From Nevskia soli (GTDB lineage: Bacteria > Pseudomonadota > Gammaproteobacteria > Nevskiales > Nevskiaceae): a DNA stretch of 45,821 bases. The translations under genes and the position numbers were made by a program. The DNA is taken from the NCBI GenBank assembly GCA_026224805.1, contig JAMFRN010000061.1, forward strand, positions 1 to 45,821, given 5' to 3'. This document shows positions 20,007 through 29,979 of this stretch, in pieces (position 1 is the stretch's first letter; the number at the start of each line of letters is the position of its first letter). The notes below the pieces were generated by a model that was given only the letters and a program-made list of their open reading frames with translations, did not search any database and was not told the origin of the DNA.

Positions 20007-20033
20007 CCTGGCAGGCATCGGGCGCCTGTCAGG
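20007..20033 (+). terminator. hairpin after the amidase, possible terminator
   Basis: CCTGGCAGGC pairs with GCCTGTCAGG (one G-T pair) around a 7-base loop, starting three bases after the amidase stop. There is no T-run, so termination is uncertain. Confidence 0.4.
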
Positions 20034-20143
20034 AAGCAAGATCAACCGCTGATTCCAAGCTAATGTTTTACAACAATAAAAGCTGCTGGTGGCCTGCCTG
20101 TTTTTAAGTAGAGGGATAAGAAATCTTATAGCTGGAAACAATT

Positions 20144-20163
20144 ACGTCATAATTACTTGACGT
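20144..20163. repeat. perfect dyad ACGTCA-N8-TGACGT
   Basis: Six-base perfect arms around TAATTACT in AT-rich DNA, 23 bases after another dyad (ATAAGA/TCTTAT, 20116-20129). Operator-like, but no adjacent gene is evident. Confidence 0.35.
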
Positions 20164-20553
20164 GCCTGAAACGCCCCGCTACGCTCGGCCGGTAAGCAGA
20201 CATTTTCCAGTATGGAAAGTTCCATGGCCAAATCGGGAGGTAGAGCAGTTCGACGTGTCAGGAAATTCATCGACGAAACTATCAGTGCGCAGGCTGCCGA
20301 TGCAGGCGTACCAGGTAGTCATGATGGGCAACATTGAAAATCGCCAGTCACTCCAGGGGCGAGTTATGGATGGCATGCGGCATGTCTTGTTTGATCGCCG
20401 TTTGGAAGTCCATGTTCCGGAGAGCCGGAATGGCAGCTGGCAGAACTACATCTGAGGAATCGCGGACCAGACGGAATGCTTGAATAAGCATGGACACCGA
20501 TGTGACGTCCGGTCTGGTGTAAAGAATGGTTGCGACCGCATCAAAACACGCGG

Positions 20554-20589
20554 TGTTGCGGACAGATGCAGGATGTTGCGGACAGATGC
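20554..20589 (+). repeat. two tandem copies of a 16-base word (20-base period)
   Basis: TGTTGCGGACAGATGC occurs at 20554-20569 and again at 20574-20589, identical, with similar 4-base spacers. Such paired words are common at ends of insertion sequences, but no transposase is near. Confidence 0.5.
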
Positions 20590-20727
20590 TGTGTCTATTT
20601 AGGGGCAGGTTTCGAGCAGTTCACAAGCGTAAATTACCGATGTTGCCGGGGCATTGAACTTTCATGCTTTTTTGGGGATGCCTGCAGTCGTTAGCGACGT
20701 ATTGAATTCGACCTAGGGAGATTGATG

Positions 20728-23496
20728 ATGAGACTGAGTACCGACGGAAAACTTCGTCTGGCTGCAAGAGTTGCGTTTGTTGCAAGTTTGGGGACCATTG
20801 CCGGCGCAGCGAATGCGCAGGATACAACTACGCAGTTGGGCTCCGTGGTGGTCACCGGATCGATGATCAAGCGGGCCGATGCCGAAACCGCGGAGTCCGT
20901 CACCGTCCTCCACGCGGATGCCCTCAAGGCTCAGGGCATCACGAGTGTGGAGCAGGTGCTAAGCACGCTGACCTCCGCCACCCCGTCGATCAACATCGCC
21001 TCAGTCGTAGGCACGTTTTCCGGAGGCGGTACTTACGCCAACTTGCGCGGCCTGGGCAATGGCCGCACCCTGGTGCTGCTTGATGGCCAGCGGCTGGCTC
21101 CCAATGCCTTCAGCGGCCTTGGCGTCGATCTGAGTGGTATTCCGTTCTCGGCCATCGACCGCGTCGAAGTTCTTCATGAAGGCGCCTCGGCACTGTACGG
21201 CTCGGACGCGATCGCGGGCGTGATCAACTTCATCACCAAGAAGAGTGCCCAGGGGGGCACTATCGAGGGCACTGTCGACGTACCGAAGGAAGCCGGCGGC
21301 TCCCAGATCCTGGGCGATCTCAGCTACGGATACGGGAATCTGCGGAAAGACGGCTATAACGTCCTGGTCACGGGAAGTTACAACCAGGCCAATGAAATCC
21401 GGGCGACGCAGCGGGCTTTTTCCGCCCAGGGTTTTAACCCCGCCGACGGTATCACCGCTACGAATTATCCGGGATCGTGGCCCGGGAACGTTCTGGATGC
21501 CAACGGTAACCTTTGGCAGTCGGGCTATCCGGGCTGTTCGGGCAATTCGCAACTGACCACGTATTTCGGCGACTGCTCATATCGTTATTCAGCCGCGACG
21601 GATCTGCAACCGCAGGCCGATCAGATTTCCGGGCTGCTCCAATTGACCAAGACGCTGCCGCTCAACAACCAGATCAAGGCGCAGTACATCTTGGCGCACT
21701 CCGAGGTGAACGGCTATTCCGGGCCCATGTTCTATGATTTCACAATGAACCCGGCGAGCCCCTACTACCCGACGGCGTCGCAGCTGACTTGCAATAGGGG
21801 CGCGGCGAATTGCACTGTAAATGGCGTTGTTACCACAACGCCGGATCTCACCGATCCGATCCAGGCGATCTGGACCGACCCCAACAACTCCCGCTACTCC
21901 GGCGCCGTCAATCTTGAGCAGAGGCTTCTGCTGACGTTCTCCGGCAACAACGCCGGTTGGGACTACTCTACGGACTTCAATTGGAGCAAGAACCTCAACA
22001 ACAATCGCAATACCGCGGGCTATCCCAATGAAGCCATCCTTGCGCCCGGCGGTGTCCTCAGCGTTCTGATCAATCCTTTCGGTCCCCAGAGCGTGGCCGG
22101 ACAGAATTTGATCAACTCGTCGTACATCAACGGCAACTTCCAGACCGGCACGTACACCCGCTGGAGCTTCGACGGCAATGCCAGCCACGAGCTGGGCGAT
22201 GCTTTCAATGCGGGCACGCCGGCGACCCTGGCGGTCGGCTTCACGATGAGCACCGAGCAATACGTGAACTCGACCACGCCCTATAACGTGCTTGTGCAGT
22301 CCGCAACCGGACTGAGTAATAGTGCAGTCTCAGGGCAGCGTCAGATTCAGGCGGCTTTCTTCGAGTTGGACGTGCCGATTAGCAAGACCATCGATATCGA
22401 CTTATCGGATCGTGAGGACCGGTATAGCGATTTCGGCACAACCAACAACGGCAAGGTGTCGGCGCTGTTTCATCCCTTCAGTTTCCTGACGATCAGGGGA
22501 TCCGCCTCCACCGGCTTCCGGGCGCCCACGCTTGCCAACCTGTACACGCCACCTTTCCTGGCAGCGTCGAGCAGCGGCACCATGGGAAATGGGAACCCGG
22601 ACTGCAACCCGACGCCCACCGGCGGGATATGGACTGCATCCACTTGTAATGCGCAAGGAATCGGGCTGTACGGCGGAAACAAGAGCCTGACGCCCGAAAC
22701 ATCGAGAAACTTTGATCTCGGTGTGGTCCTCTCACCGACTGCGGATTTGGGAATCACGGCGGACTTTTTCCGAGTCATGGTCGACAACGCCATTGGCGGC
22801 GTTCCGTCCAGCGCCATTTACGGGAATCCCGCCAACTTCGCGAGCTATATCGTACCGGCCACTACCGGTACTTACGCGGGAACACTCCCGCCGACGATCG
22901 CAGAGGCCAACGTGTGCCAGCCTTACACGTCAACGTCGTGTGGATATATCAGTCTGGCAAATTCGAATACCGGCTTTGCCACGACCAGCGGAATCGATTT
23001 GAGCGTCCAGTACAAGCAGCATACCCCGGTCGGAACGTTCAGCGAAGACCTGGAAGGAACCTGGGTCACGGTGTTCAAGGAGCAGCAATACACTGGCGGG
23101 CCGACCCTGAATTTGTTGGGCAATCTGCAAGTCCAGGGACTTAACCCAGCGTACAGGTGGCAGCATGACGTGAGGGTCGACTGGACGAGTCTGGGGAAGA
23201 TGTGGGGTGGCGGACTGAGCGACCGCTACTACTCGGGGTACGCTGATGAATTCGGCAGTGGCCCCAGCAACACCGGCCCTGTGCCGCATGTGGACGCTTA
23301 TTCGCTCATTGATGGTTACGCGAGCGTGACGCCGTTCCAGAAGTTCACCGTGATGGTTGGAGTTAAAAACATCTTCAACACGAAACCGCCGCTCACCAAT
23401 GCATCGCAAAACAACTTCGCGTCTGGCTACAACGCGCTCGTTGCGGACCCGCGGCTGCGGAATTTTTATCTCCGTATGACATACAGTTTCCTGTAA
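20728..23496 (+). CDS. TonB-dependent outer-membrane receptor
   Basis: 922 residues; a beta-barrel transporter driven by TonB/ExbBD. Start ATG 20728 (20725 also possible) has AGGGAG seven bases upstream. The signal peptide ends AANAQ. The plug domain (about 40-170) has VVVTGSMIKR, LRGLGNGRTLVLLDGQRL and ALYGSDAIAGVINFITK, the pattern of OAR/Caulobacter-type receptors; the barrel ends FYLRMTYSFL. The ligand is unknown; no Fur or other operator is seen. Codon use is less GC-extreme than in the housekeeping genes. A strong terminator follows. Confidence 0.94.
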   Translation: MRLSTDGKLRLAARVAFVASLGTIAGAANAQDTTTQLGSVVVTGSMIKRADAETAESVTVLHADALKAQGITSVEQVLSTLTSATPSINIASVVGTFSGGGTYANLRGLGNGRTLVLLDGQRLAPNAFSGLGVDLSGIPFSAIDRVEVLHEGASALYGSDAIAGVINFITKKSAQGGTIEGTVDVPKEAGGSQILGDLSYGYGNLRKDGYNVLVTGSYNQANEIRATQRAFSAQGFNPADGITATNYPGSWPGNVLDANGNLWQSGYPGCSGNSQLTTYFGDCSYRYSAATDLQPQADQISGLLQLTKTLPLNNQIKAQYILAHSEVNGYSGPMFYDFTMNPASPYYPTASQLTCNRGAANCTVNGVVTTTPDLTDPIQAIWTDPNNSRYSGAVNLEQRLLLTFSGNNAGWDYSTDFNWSKNLNNNRNTAGYPNEAILAPGGVLSVLINPFGPQSVAGQNLINSSYINGNFQTGTYTRWSFDGNASHELGDAFNAGTPATLAVGFTMSTEQYVNSTTPYNVLVQSATGLSNSAVSGQRQIQAAFFELDVPISKTIDIDLSDREDRYSDFGTTNNGKVSALFHPFSFLTIRGSASTGFRAPTLANLYTPPFLAASSSGTMGNGNPDCNPTPTGGIWTASTCNAQGIGLYGGNKSLTPETSRNFDLGVVLSPTADLGITADFFRVMVDNAIGGVPSSAIYGNPANFASYIVPATTGTYAGTLPPTIAEANVCQPYTSTSCGYISLANSNTGFATTSGIDLSVQYKQHTPVGTFSEDLEGTWVTVFKEQQYTGGPTLNLLGNLQVQGLNPAYRWQHDVRVDWTSLGKMWGGGLSDRYYSGYADEFGSGPSNTGPVPHVDAYSLIDGYASVTPFQKFTVMVGVKNIFNTKPPLTNASQNNFASGYNALVADPRLRNFYLRMTYSFL

Positions 23497-23539
23497 ATTC
23501 CTTCAAAAAGTTTGGTTAGAGCGGTAGATGAAAATTGAG

Positions 23540-23570
23540 AGCGGCGCACATCGTGCGCCGCTTTTTTTTT
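23540..23570 (+). terminator. intrinsic terminator of the TonB receptor
   Basis: Perfect 10-bp stem AGCGGCGCAC / GTGCGCCGCT with loop ATC, followed by a run of nine T. 44 bases past the stop. Confidence 0.9.
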
Positions 23571-23608
23571 GCGCCATGCCTGGCGCTGCCGCCCCCGGCT
23601 TCCATCCC

Positions 23609-23657
23609 TGGCCAATTTTCAATGCGCAGAGATGGTCAATTTTCGGTGAGCGCCAAC
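23609..23657. mobile_element. possible IS21-family terminal repeat remnant
   Basis: TGGCCAATTTTC (23609) and TGGTCAATTTTC (23633) recur with a 24-base period, followed by GGTGAGCGCCAACA. Repeated TGGNCAATTTTC plus GTGAGCG resembles the multiple terminal repeats of IS21-type elements as I remember them. No istA/istB genes are in the window, so at most a solitary end remains. Confidence 0.35.
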
Positions 23658-23910
23658 AGGTTCTAGGCCTGTAAGCCGTACTCACCCGAGCCCAGCGCCC
23701 CTGCGGAGGGTGCAATTCGGGGAAGTTTGCAGTCATCCAGCCCCGGCGGAACTCCGCCGTGGCTTTTGTGGGAGATGCAGGGCAGCGATCACTGCCGGGG
23801 CTGCGTCAAGCAGCCATCAGCGCGTTCAAAACCGTCGGGCGCGATCAGATGCCAAAGTTGCCAAGCCCCGCTCACCCCCGCTCACCGTGGGCTGGACGGA
23901 ACTTTGCCGC

Positions 23911-24216
23911 CTAGCGGGTGATGCTGGGATCGAGGTTGGTCAGCGCCCCGCCGACCGTGGTGGAGCCGGTGCGATCTATGTCTTCCCTGCTGTAACTGCG
24001 GCCGTTGACCCGCAGGCAGTTACCGGCTGCCGGTTTGATGGCGCTGCCGGTTTCGGTCAGGCAGCGCGATCTGTCGGCGCTCGAGGCGCCGGCTGTCGCA
24101 TCCGCTTTTGTTGCATTCACCGTCGCGTCCGCGCTGGCCGTGGCCGTGCTCTGGGCATAGGCCGCCGTTCCGAAGAGAGATAGAAAGCCTATCAATATCA
24201 ATCGTCTGTGTGACAT
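23911..24216 (-). CDS. small exported protein with TonB-plug-like C-terminus (101 residues)
   Basis: Start ATG 24216 has GGAGG five bases upstream and gives a signal peptide (MSHRRLILIGFLSLFG..AYAQ). Then comes an Ala/Thr/Asp-rich linker (about 22-47), two Cys (Cys52 and Cys67, possibly a disulfide), and a C-terminal block, residues about 73-100, GRSYSREDIDRTGSTTVGG then ALTNLDPSI. That block resembles the beginning of TonB-receptor plug domains (EDI-RTG-TTV-DAL). No barrel follows. The function is unknown. It faces the TonB receptor gene convergently. Confidence 0.7.
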   Translation of the reverse strand: MSHRRLILIGFLSLFGTAAYAQSTATASADATVNATKADATAGASSADRSRCLTETGSAIKPAAGNCLRVNGRSYSREDIDRTGSTTVGGALTNLDPSITR

Positions 24217-24360
24217 GGGTGCCTCCATGCAGGCCGCCGTGAAGAGGCGGCTGGCCTGGATAATGTGACATATAAAGCCGATTTTGGTTCCTCGGCGGAA
24301 TAAGGCAATTTTCGGGTGGCAGCGAAGCTTGTTGCCCGAACTTTCCCGGCGAATCGAAAC

Positions 24361-24387
24361 GGCATGGGCGGCACCGCCGCCCATGCC
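24361..24387 (-). terminator. hairpin after the DUF2135/TPR gene
   Basis: Perfect 12-bp stem GGCATGGGCGGC / GCCGCCCATGCC with loop ACC, 18 bases past the stop on the minus strand, followed by GTTTCG. Strong stem, weak T-run. Confidence 0.6.
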
Positions 24388-24404
24388 GGCAAACCCCGAT
24401 GCGC

Positions 24405-25604
24405 TCAGTTGGATCGCTGCCGCAGCCGGCTGATTGCGGCGAGGTATACGTCGCTGTGTTTCTCGTTTTCGGCGGCCTGATAGCTGCCCAGCGCCTTGGC
24501 CCATTCCGACTTCGATTCGTAGATGCGCGCGATGTTGTAGTAGGAGCTGGCGCGCACTCGCGCCGCGTCCGGGCCGTTAGCCAAGGCAATGGCCTTGCGA
24601 TCGGCCCAGATGGCCTCGGCTTCGTTGCCGGCTTTTTCGAAGGTCAGGCCGAGGTTGCTGTAGGCCTGGCCGTAGCCGGGAAAGAGCTCGATGGCCTGCT
24701 GGAACAGGCGGATCGCGGTGTCGTAGTCCGTGCGCCGGTAGGCGGCTTCGCCGTCGCGGTTGAGCTCGTTTGCCTGCACCCGGTCGTTGGCGCTGACGGG
24801 GCGGCTGGAAACCTGCAGGGGGCCGTTGAAATCGTTCGCAAGTGCAGTAGCGACATCTTCGGGATGCTCGACATCGCTGTACTGGTCCAGGTCTTCCAGA
24901 TCGCCGCTTTCGCTGATGGCGAACACGCTCCACAAATTGCCCTTCTTCGCCGGATCGATGGTGTAGCTGCGCACCAGCGTCTGTCCGACATAGACACGCA
25001 CCTGCGGCCGGCCCAGTTCCATCGCGTTGCTGCCGCTCAGTTCCCGGTCGATGTAGTCATGCACAGCGTAGACATAGCGCTGTCCGGGATGGCGGTTCTG
25101 GATGGTGATGGTTTCCGGGCCGTAGCCCGAGGTGTGATCGACGTCCAGCGCCGATTCGTCGCCTTGCTTGGCGTTCCAGTAGACATGCTGCCCCGGATAA
25201 ACCAGATGTGCGTCCAGGTCGAGCGGGGTGGCGCCCCAGTTCAGCACCACGCGCAGGCCGTCGAGCTGCTGCATCACCGGGCTGATGGCGTAGCTGAGCC
25301 CGTTGCAGGGGCACTTGGCCACCAGGGTCGAGTATCCGGCCTTGCGGATGATCAGGGCGGCCAAGGGGTCATCGGCGGAAAACTGGATGGCGCCGTGGAA
25401 ATTGCCGTCGGCGTCGCTGTAGCCGTGGGCGCTCTGCTGGCCGTTCTTTTGCAGCAGCACTTCGGCCTCGCCGATTGCCTGGTCCTTGACGGTGGCGCTC
25501 AATACATGGATCTCGACCGGTTCGGCCCGGGCAATGGTGGCGCAGGCCATCAGGCCGATGGCGCCAATGGCATGCGGAAGGAAATGGATGGTGTCACGGT
25601 TCAC
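24405..25604 (-). CDS. exported DUF2135/YfaP-like protein with C-terminal TPRs
   Basis: 399 residues from GTG 25604, which has GGGAG seven bases upstream; the frame continues upstream without a signal. Signal peptide to about residue 27 (ending TIARA). About 30-110 is a carboxypeptidase-regulatory-like fold (GEAEVLLQKNGQQSAHGYSD). About 115-210 matches the YfaP/DUF2135 type (VVLNWGATPLDLDAHL, VHDY). About 270-395 holds three TPR-like units (GEAAYRRTDYDTAIRLFQQA). Probably a periplasmic or surface protein-interaction factor; function unknown. It is divergent from the sorbosone-dehydrogenase-like gene. Confidence 0.78.
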   Translation of the reverse strand: MNRDTIHFLPHAIGAIGLMACATIARAEPVEIHVLSATVKDQAIGEAEVLLQKNGQQSAHGYSDADGNFHGAIQFSADDPLAALIIRKAGYSTLVAKCPCNGLSYAISPVMQQLDGLRVVLNWGATPLDLDAHLVYPGQHVYWNAKQGDESALDVDHTSGYGPETITIQNRHPGQRYVYAVHDYIDRELSGSNAMELGRPQVRVYVGQTLVRSYTIDPAKKGNLWSVFAISESGDLEDLDQYSDVEHPEDVATALANDFNGPLQVSSRPVSANDRVQANELNRDGEAAYRRTDYDTAIRLFQQAIELFPGYGQAYSNLGLTFEKAGNEAEAIWADRKAIALANGPDAARVRASSYYNIARIYESKSEWAKALGSYQAAENEKHSDVYLAAISRLRQRSN

Positions 25605-25797
25605 GTTGCTCTCCCTGGATGTTGGCTGATGCCGGCCGGGAGTATTGGCGTCGGCCGTGCAGCGGCATCGGCCGCTCCATGCAAACGCCGCGAAACTGTG
25701 TGCGGATTCCGTGCGTGGTGTTTTCTGCGCTGATGTCACTGCTAAGCTGCCTCCATCGCGTCATGCCTGAGCCTGGGCACACAGGAGGATTGAAGCC

Positions 25798-27024
25798 GTG
25801 ATCAAGAGCACAGCGCTGCGAAAGTTGGCGTTCGCCCTGCTGTTGATGCTGACTGCCGGTACTTCTACGGGGGCAACCCCGGCGGGGCAATACAGCACGT
25901 CCGGTGACTGTGATGGGTTTCCCCGCGTGGATCTGAAAACCGCGCCTGGACTTTGCGTCGGACTGGTGGCAACGCACTTGGGATTCGCCCGTGGCGTGGT
26001 GGCGCTGGGTCCGGATATTTATGTCGCGGACATGGGCGGCTGGCACCGCAAGCGCGGGCGGATTCTGCGCCTGCAGGCAAAGGGGCAGGGCAAGCCGAAG
26101 GTATTGCTGAGCGGACTCGACGAGCCGAACGGCCTGGTCCCAGGACCGGACGGCTCGCTCTATGTCGGCGTGCTGGGCAAGGTGATCCGCTTCGATCCGA
26201 AAGCTGCCAACCCGTCCCAAAGTGTGAGGGAAATCGTGACCGGCTTGCCCGACAGCGGCCGCCATCCGCTGATCGCCCTGGTAACGGCTGCGGACGGCAC
26301 GCTGTTCATCAACCTGGGTTCCGCCACCGACCATTGCGAAAAAGACGATGGCAGCGCCCCCGATCCGGCGCTGCCCTGTCCTGAAACGCTTGCCACGCCG
26401 CCGCGCGGCTCCATCCTGCGCATCATGCCGGGCAAGGATGCGGTGGATGCCCGTACGGTCAAGCCCTACGCCACCGGCCTGCGCAACGACATGGCTCTGG
26501 CGGTATTGCCCTCGGGCCGGCTGCTGGCCGCGAGCAATGCCCGCGACTACATCAACAGCGCCGACCCCTCCCTGTCGGACGAGGAACTGCCGCACGAGCC
26601 CTACAACCGGGTGGAGCCGGGCGCCGACTACGGCTGGCCCTATTGCTACGACAGCAAGCTCGCCAGCCCGGAATACCCGACATTCGATTGCAGCGCCAAG
26701 CAGGCGCCGACCCTTCTGCTGCCCGCTCATGCGGCGCCGCTGGGCATGCTGCTGTACCGGGGCAAGGCACTGGCCGGGCTCGATGGCCAACTGCTCATCG
26801 GCTACCACGGCTATCGCGCCAAGGGACATCGCATTGTCAGCCTGGCGGTGGACGGGCAGGGCCAGCCCCTGGGTGAGCCGCAGGATCTAGTGGCAGGCTG
26901 GGACTACGCCGAAGGCGCCCATCCGCAGGGCGCGCCGGTGGCCCTGTGGCAGATGGACGATGGCAGCGTCCTGATCAGCGAGGACCACAACGGCACCCTG
27001 CTGCGTCTGGCGGCGCAGCATTGA
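25798..27024 (+). CDS. exported glucose/sorbosone dehydrogenase-like beta-propeller protein
   Basis: 408 residues from GTG 25798 with AGGAGG nine bases upstream. The signal peptide ends near TGA. The body is a six-bladed propeller of the soluble PQQ glucose/sorbosone dehydrogenase type: LDEPNGLVPGPDGSLYVG, GSILRIMPG, TGLRNDMALAVLPSGRLLAASN, GADYGWPYCY and EDHNGTLLRL are family blocks (GWPYCY near the C-terminal third is typical). It likely oxidises a sugar or aldose in the periplasm if PQQ is available; the substrate and cofactor cannot be shown. No cytochrome is fused. Confidence 0.85.
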   Translation: MIKSTALRKLAFALLLMLTAGTSTGATPAGQYSTSGDCDGFPRVDLKTAPGLCVGLVATHLGFARGVVALGPDIYVADMGGWHRKRGRILRLQAKGQGKPKVLLSGLDEPNGLVPGPDGSLYVGVLGKVIRFDPKAANPSQSVREIVTGLPDSGRHPLIALVTAADGTLFINLGSATDHCEKDDGSAPDPALPCPETLATPPRGSILRIMPGKDAVDARTVKPYATGLRNDMALAVLPSGRLLAASNARDYINSADPSLSDEELPHEPYNRVEPGADYGWPYCYDSKLASPEYPTFDCSAKQAPTLLLPAHAAPLGMLLYRGKALAGLDGQLLIGYHGYRAKGHRIVSLAVDGQGQPLGEPQDLVAGWDYAEGAHPQGAPVALWQMDDGSVLISEDHNGTLLRLAAQH

Positions 27025-27095
27025 TTCCGTACACGGGCGCTTGAATTTCGCGGTCCAGCGCCTAAAACAGGCTAAAATAGCCGACGGAGGCACTC

Positions 27096-27473
27096 ATGCC
27101 GTTTTACGAATACATTTGCACCAATTGCGGCGCCGCGACGGAAATCCTGCAGAAGCTTTCCGACCCGCCGGCGACCACCTGTCCCAAGTGTCACGCCGAA
27201 GCCCTGACCAAGCAGATTTCCGCTGCCGGGTTCCGTCTCAAGGGCGGCGGCTGGTACGAAACCGACTTCAAGTCCGGCGGGCAACGTAACCTGGTCGGTT
27301 CCGGCACCGAAACCGCGCCTGCCGCGGCCGTGCAACCGGCGGCCCCGGGCGGCAAGGAAGGCGCGGCAGCTGCCAAGCCGGCTGAAAGCAAGCCTTCCGA
27401 CAGCAAGGCCAGCGACAGCAAATCCAGCGATAGCAAGCCCGCCGCCAAGCCGGCCGCAGCCCCGACTACATGA
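27096..27473 (+). CDS. FmdB-family zinc-ribbon protein
   Basis: 125 residues. The N-terminal zinc ribbon has MPFYEYICTNCG (Cys8, Cys11) and a second pair CPKC about 20 residues on. After about residue 70 the tail is low-complexity Ala/Lys/Ser/Asp with repeated SDSK units. Start ATG 27096 has GGAGG five bases upstream; a TAAAAT (27074-27079) may be its -10. In gammaproteobacteria this family often precedes a DUF502 gene and aspS, as here. Role unknown; proposed to be regulatory. Confidence 0.9.
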   Translation: MPFYEYICTNCGAATEILQKLSDPPATTCPKCHAEALTKQISAAGFRLKGGGWYETDFKSGGQRNLVGSGTETAPAAAVQPAAPGGKEGAAAAKPAESKPSDSKASDSKSSDSKPAAKPAAAPTT

Positions 27474-28078
27474 TCCGCAAGTGGATCCTGGCCGGGCTGA
27501 TGGTATGGGTACCGCTCGGCGCCACCTTGCTGGTGATCCGCTTTATCTACAACCTGCTGGATTCGAGCTTCCTGCTGCCGCCGTCCTGGCGCTTCCCGGG
27601 ATCGGGCGTGCTGCTCACCGCGGCGGTGCTGCTCGGCACCGGTGTGGTGGCGGCGAACTACCGAGGCGGCCAGTTCCTGGCCTGGGCCGAGCGGCTGCTC
27701 AACCACATTCCGCTGATCCGCTCCCTGTACGGCGGCACCAAGAAGCTCGCCGAAACCCTGTTTTCCGAGAATTCCAGCGCCTTCCGCAAGGTGGTGCTGA
27801 TCGAATGGCCGCGCAAGGGCCTGTGGTCGGTGGGCTTCCAGGCGGGTGAGCCCCTGCACGAGGTGCGGGAAAAAACCGGCCAGGAGATGGTCACGGTGTT
27901 CATCCCGACCACGCCCAACCCCACCTCCGGCTTCATCATGCAGGCCAACCGCGACGAAGTGGTGATACTGGATATGAGCGTGGAAGAGGGCATGCGCTAT
28001 ATCATCTCGCTCGGCGTGGTCACCCCCGGCCAGCCGGCCTCAATGCCGCTGCCCCCAGCCAGCGCGACCGTTAAGTAG
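27470..28078 (+). CDS. DUF502 family membrane protein
   Basis: 202 residues, starting with ATGA overlap on the fmdB stop, so translation is coupled. Two hydrophobic segments (about 5-25 and 43-62) are followed by a soluble domain with the family blocks [34 protein letters not shown] and [12 protein letters not shown]. Probably an inner-membrane protein; function unknown. The fmdB-DUF502-aspS order is conserved in many gammaproteobacteria. Confidence 0.92.
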   Translation: MIRKWILAGLMVWVPLGATLLVIRFIYNLLDSSFLLPPSWRFPGSGVLLTAAVLLGTGVVAANYRGGQFLAWAERLLNHIPLIRSLYGGTKKLAETLFSENSSAFRKVVLIEWPRKGLWSVGFQAGEPLHEVREKTGQEMVTVFIPTTPNPTSGFIMQANRDEVVILDMSVEEGMRYIISLGVVTPGQPASMPLPPASATVK

Positions 28079-28166
28079 CCGTAAAGTCAGCGTTTCGGCT
28101 ACACGGGCGGCCGCCCGCAAGGCTACAATCCACCTTTGGCTTGCTTCCTTTCCGATTTCTTCGAAG

Positions 28167-29894
<1,728 letters not shown>

Positions 29895-29979
29895 CTGCGC
29901 GAACTGTCGATCCGCAGCACCCTGCAGCCGGTCACGGCACCGTCAGCGGCATAACGCCGGCTCCAACAGAGGTTAGTGA

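Larger units (their letters stand above)
20005..20724. other. gene-poor, lower-GC stretch between amidase and TonB receptor
   Basis: About 720 bases. A GTG-initiated frame (20162-20455) and a short ATG frame lack ribosome binding sites and recognisable sequence; I do not call them genes. Contents: hairpin 20007-20033, two perfect dyads (20116-20129 and 20144-20163), a two-copy 20-base tandem repeat (20554-20589) and the receptor leader. The visibly lower GC suggests relic or acquired DNA. Confidence 0.5.
23497..23910. other. intergenic stretch after the TonB receptor
   Basis: 414 bases. Contains the terminator (23540-23570) and an IS21-like end (23609-23657). From 23660 to 23910 I see no gene; open frames there are shadows of the minus-strand gene that follows. 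Confidence 0.5.

Noticed and set aside
20162-20455. 97-codon GTG frame as a gene
   Set aside because: No ribosome binding site, no recognisable motif, and it lies in a relic-like low-GC region.
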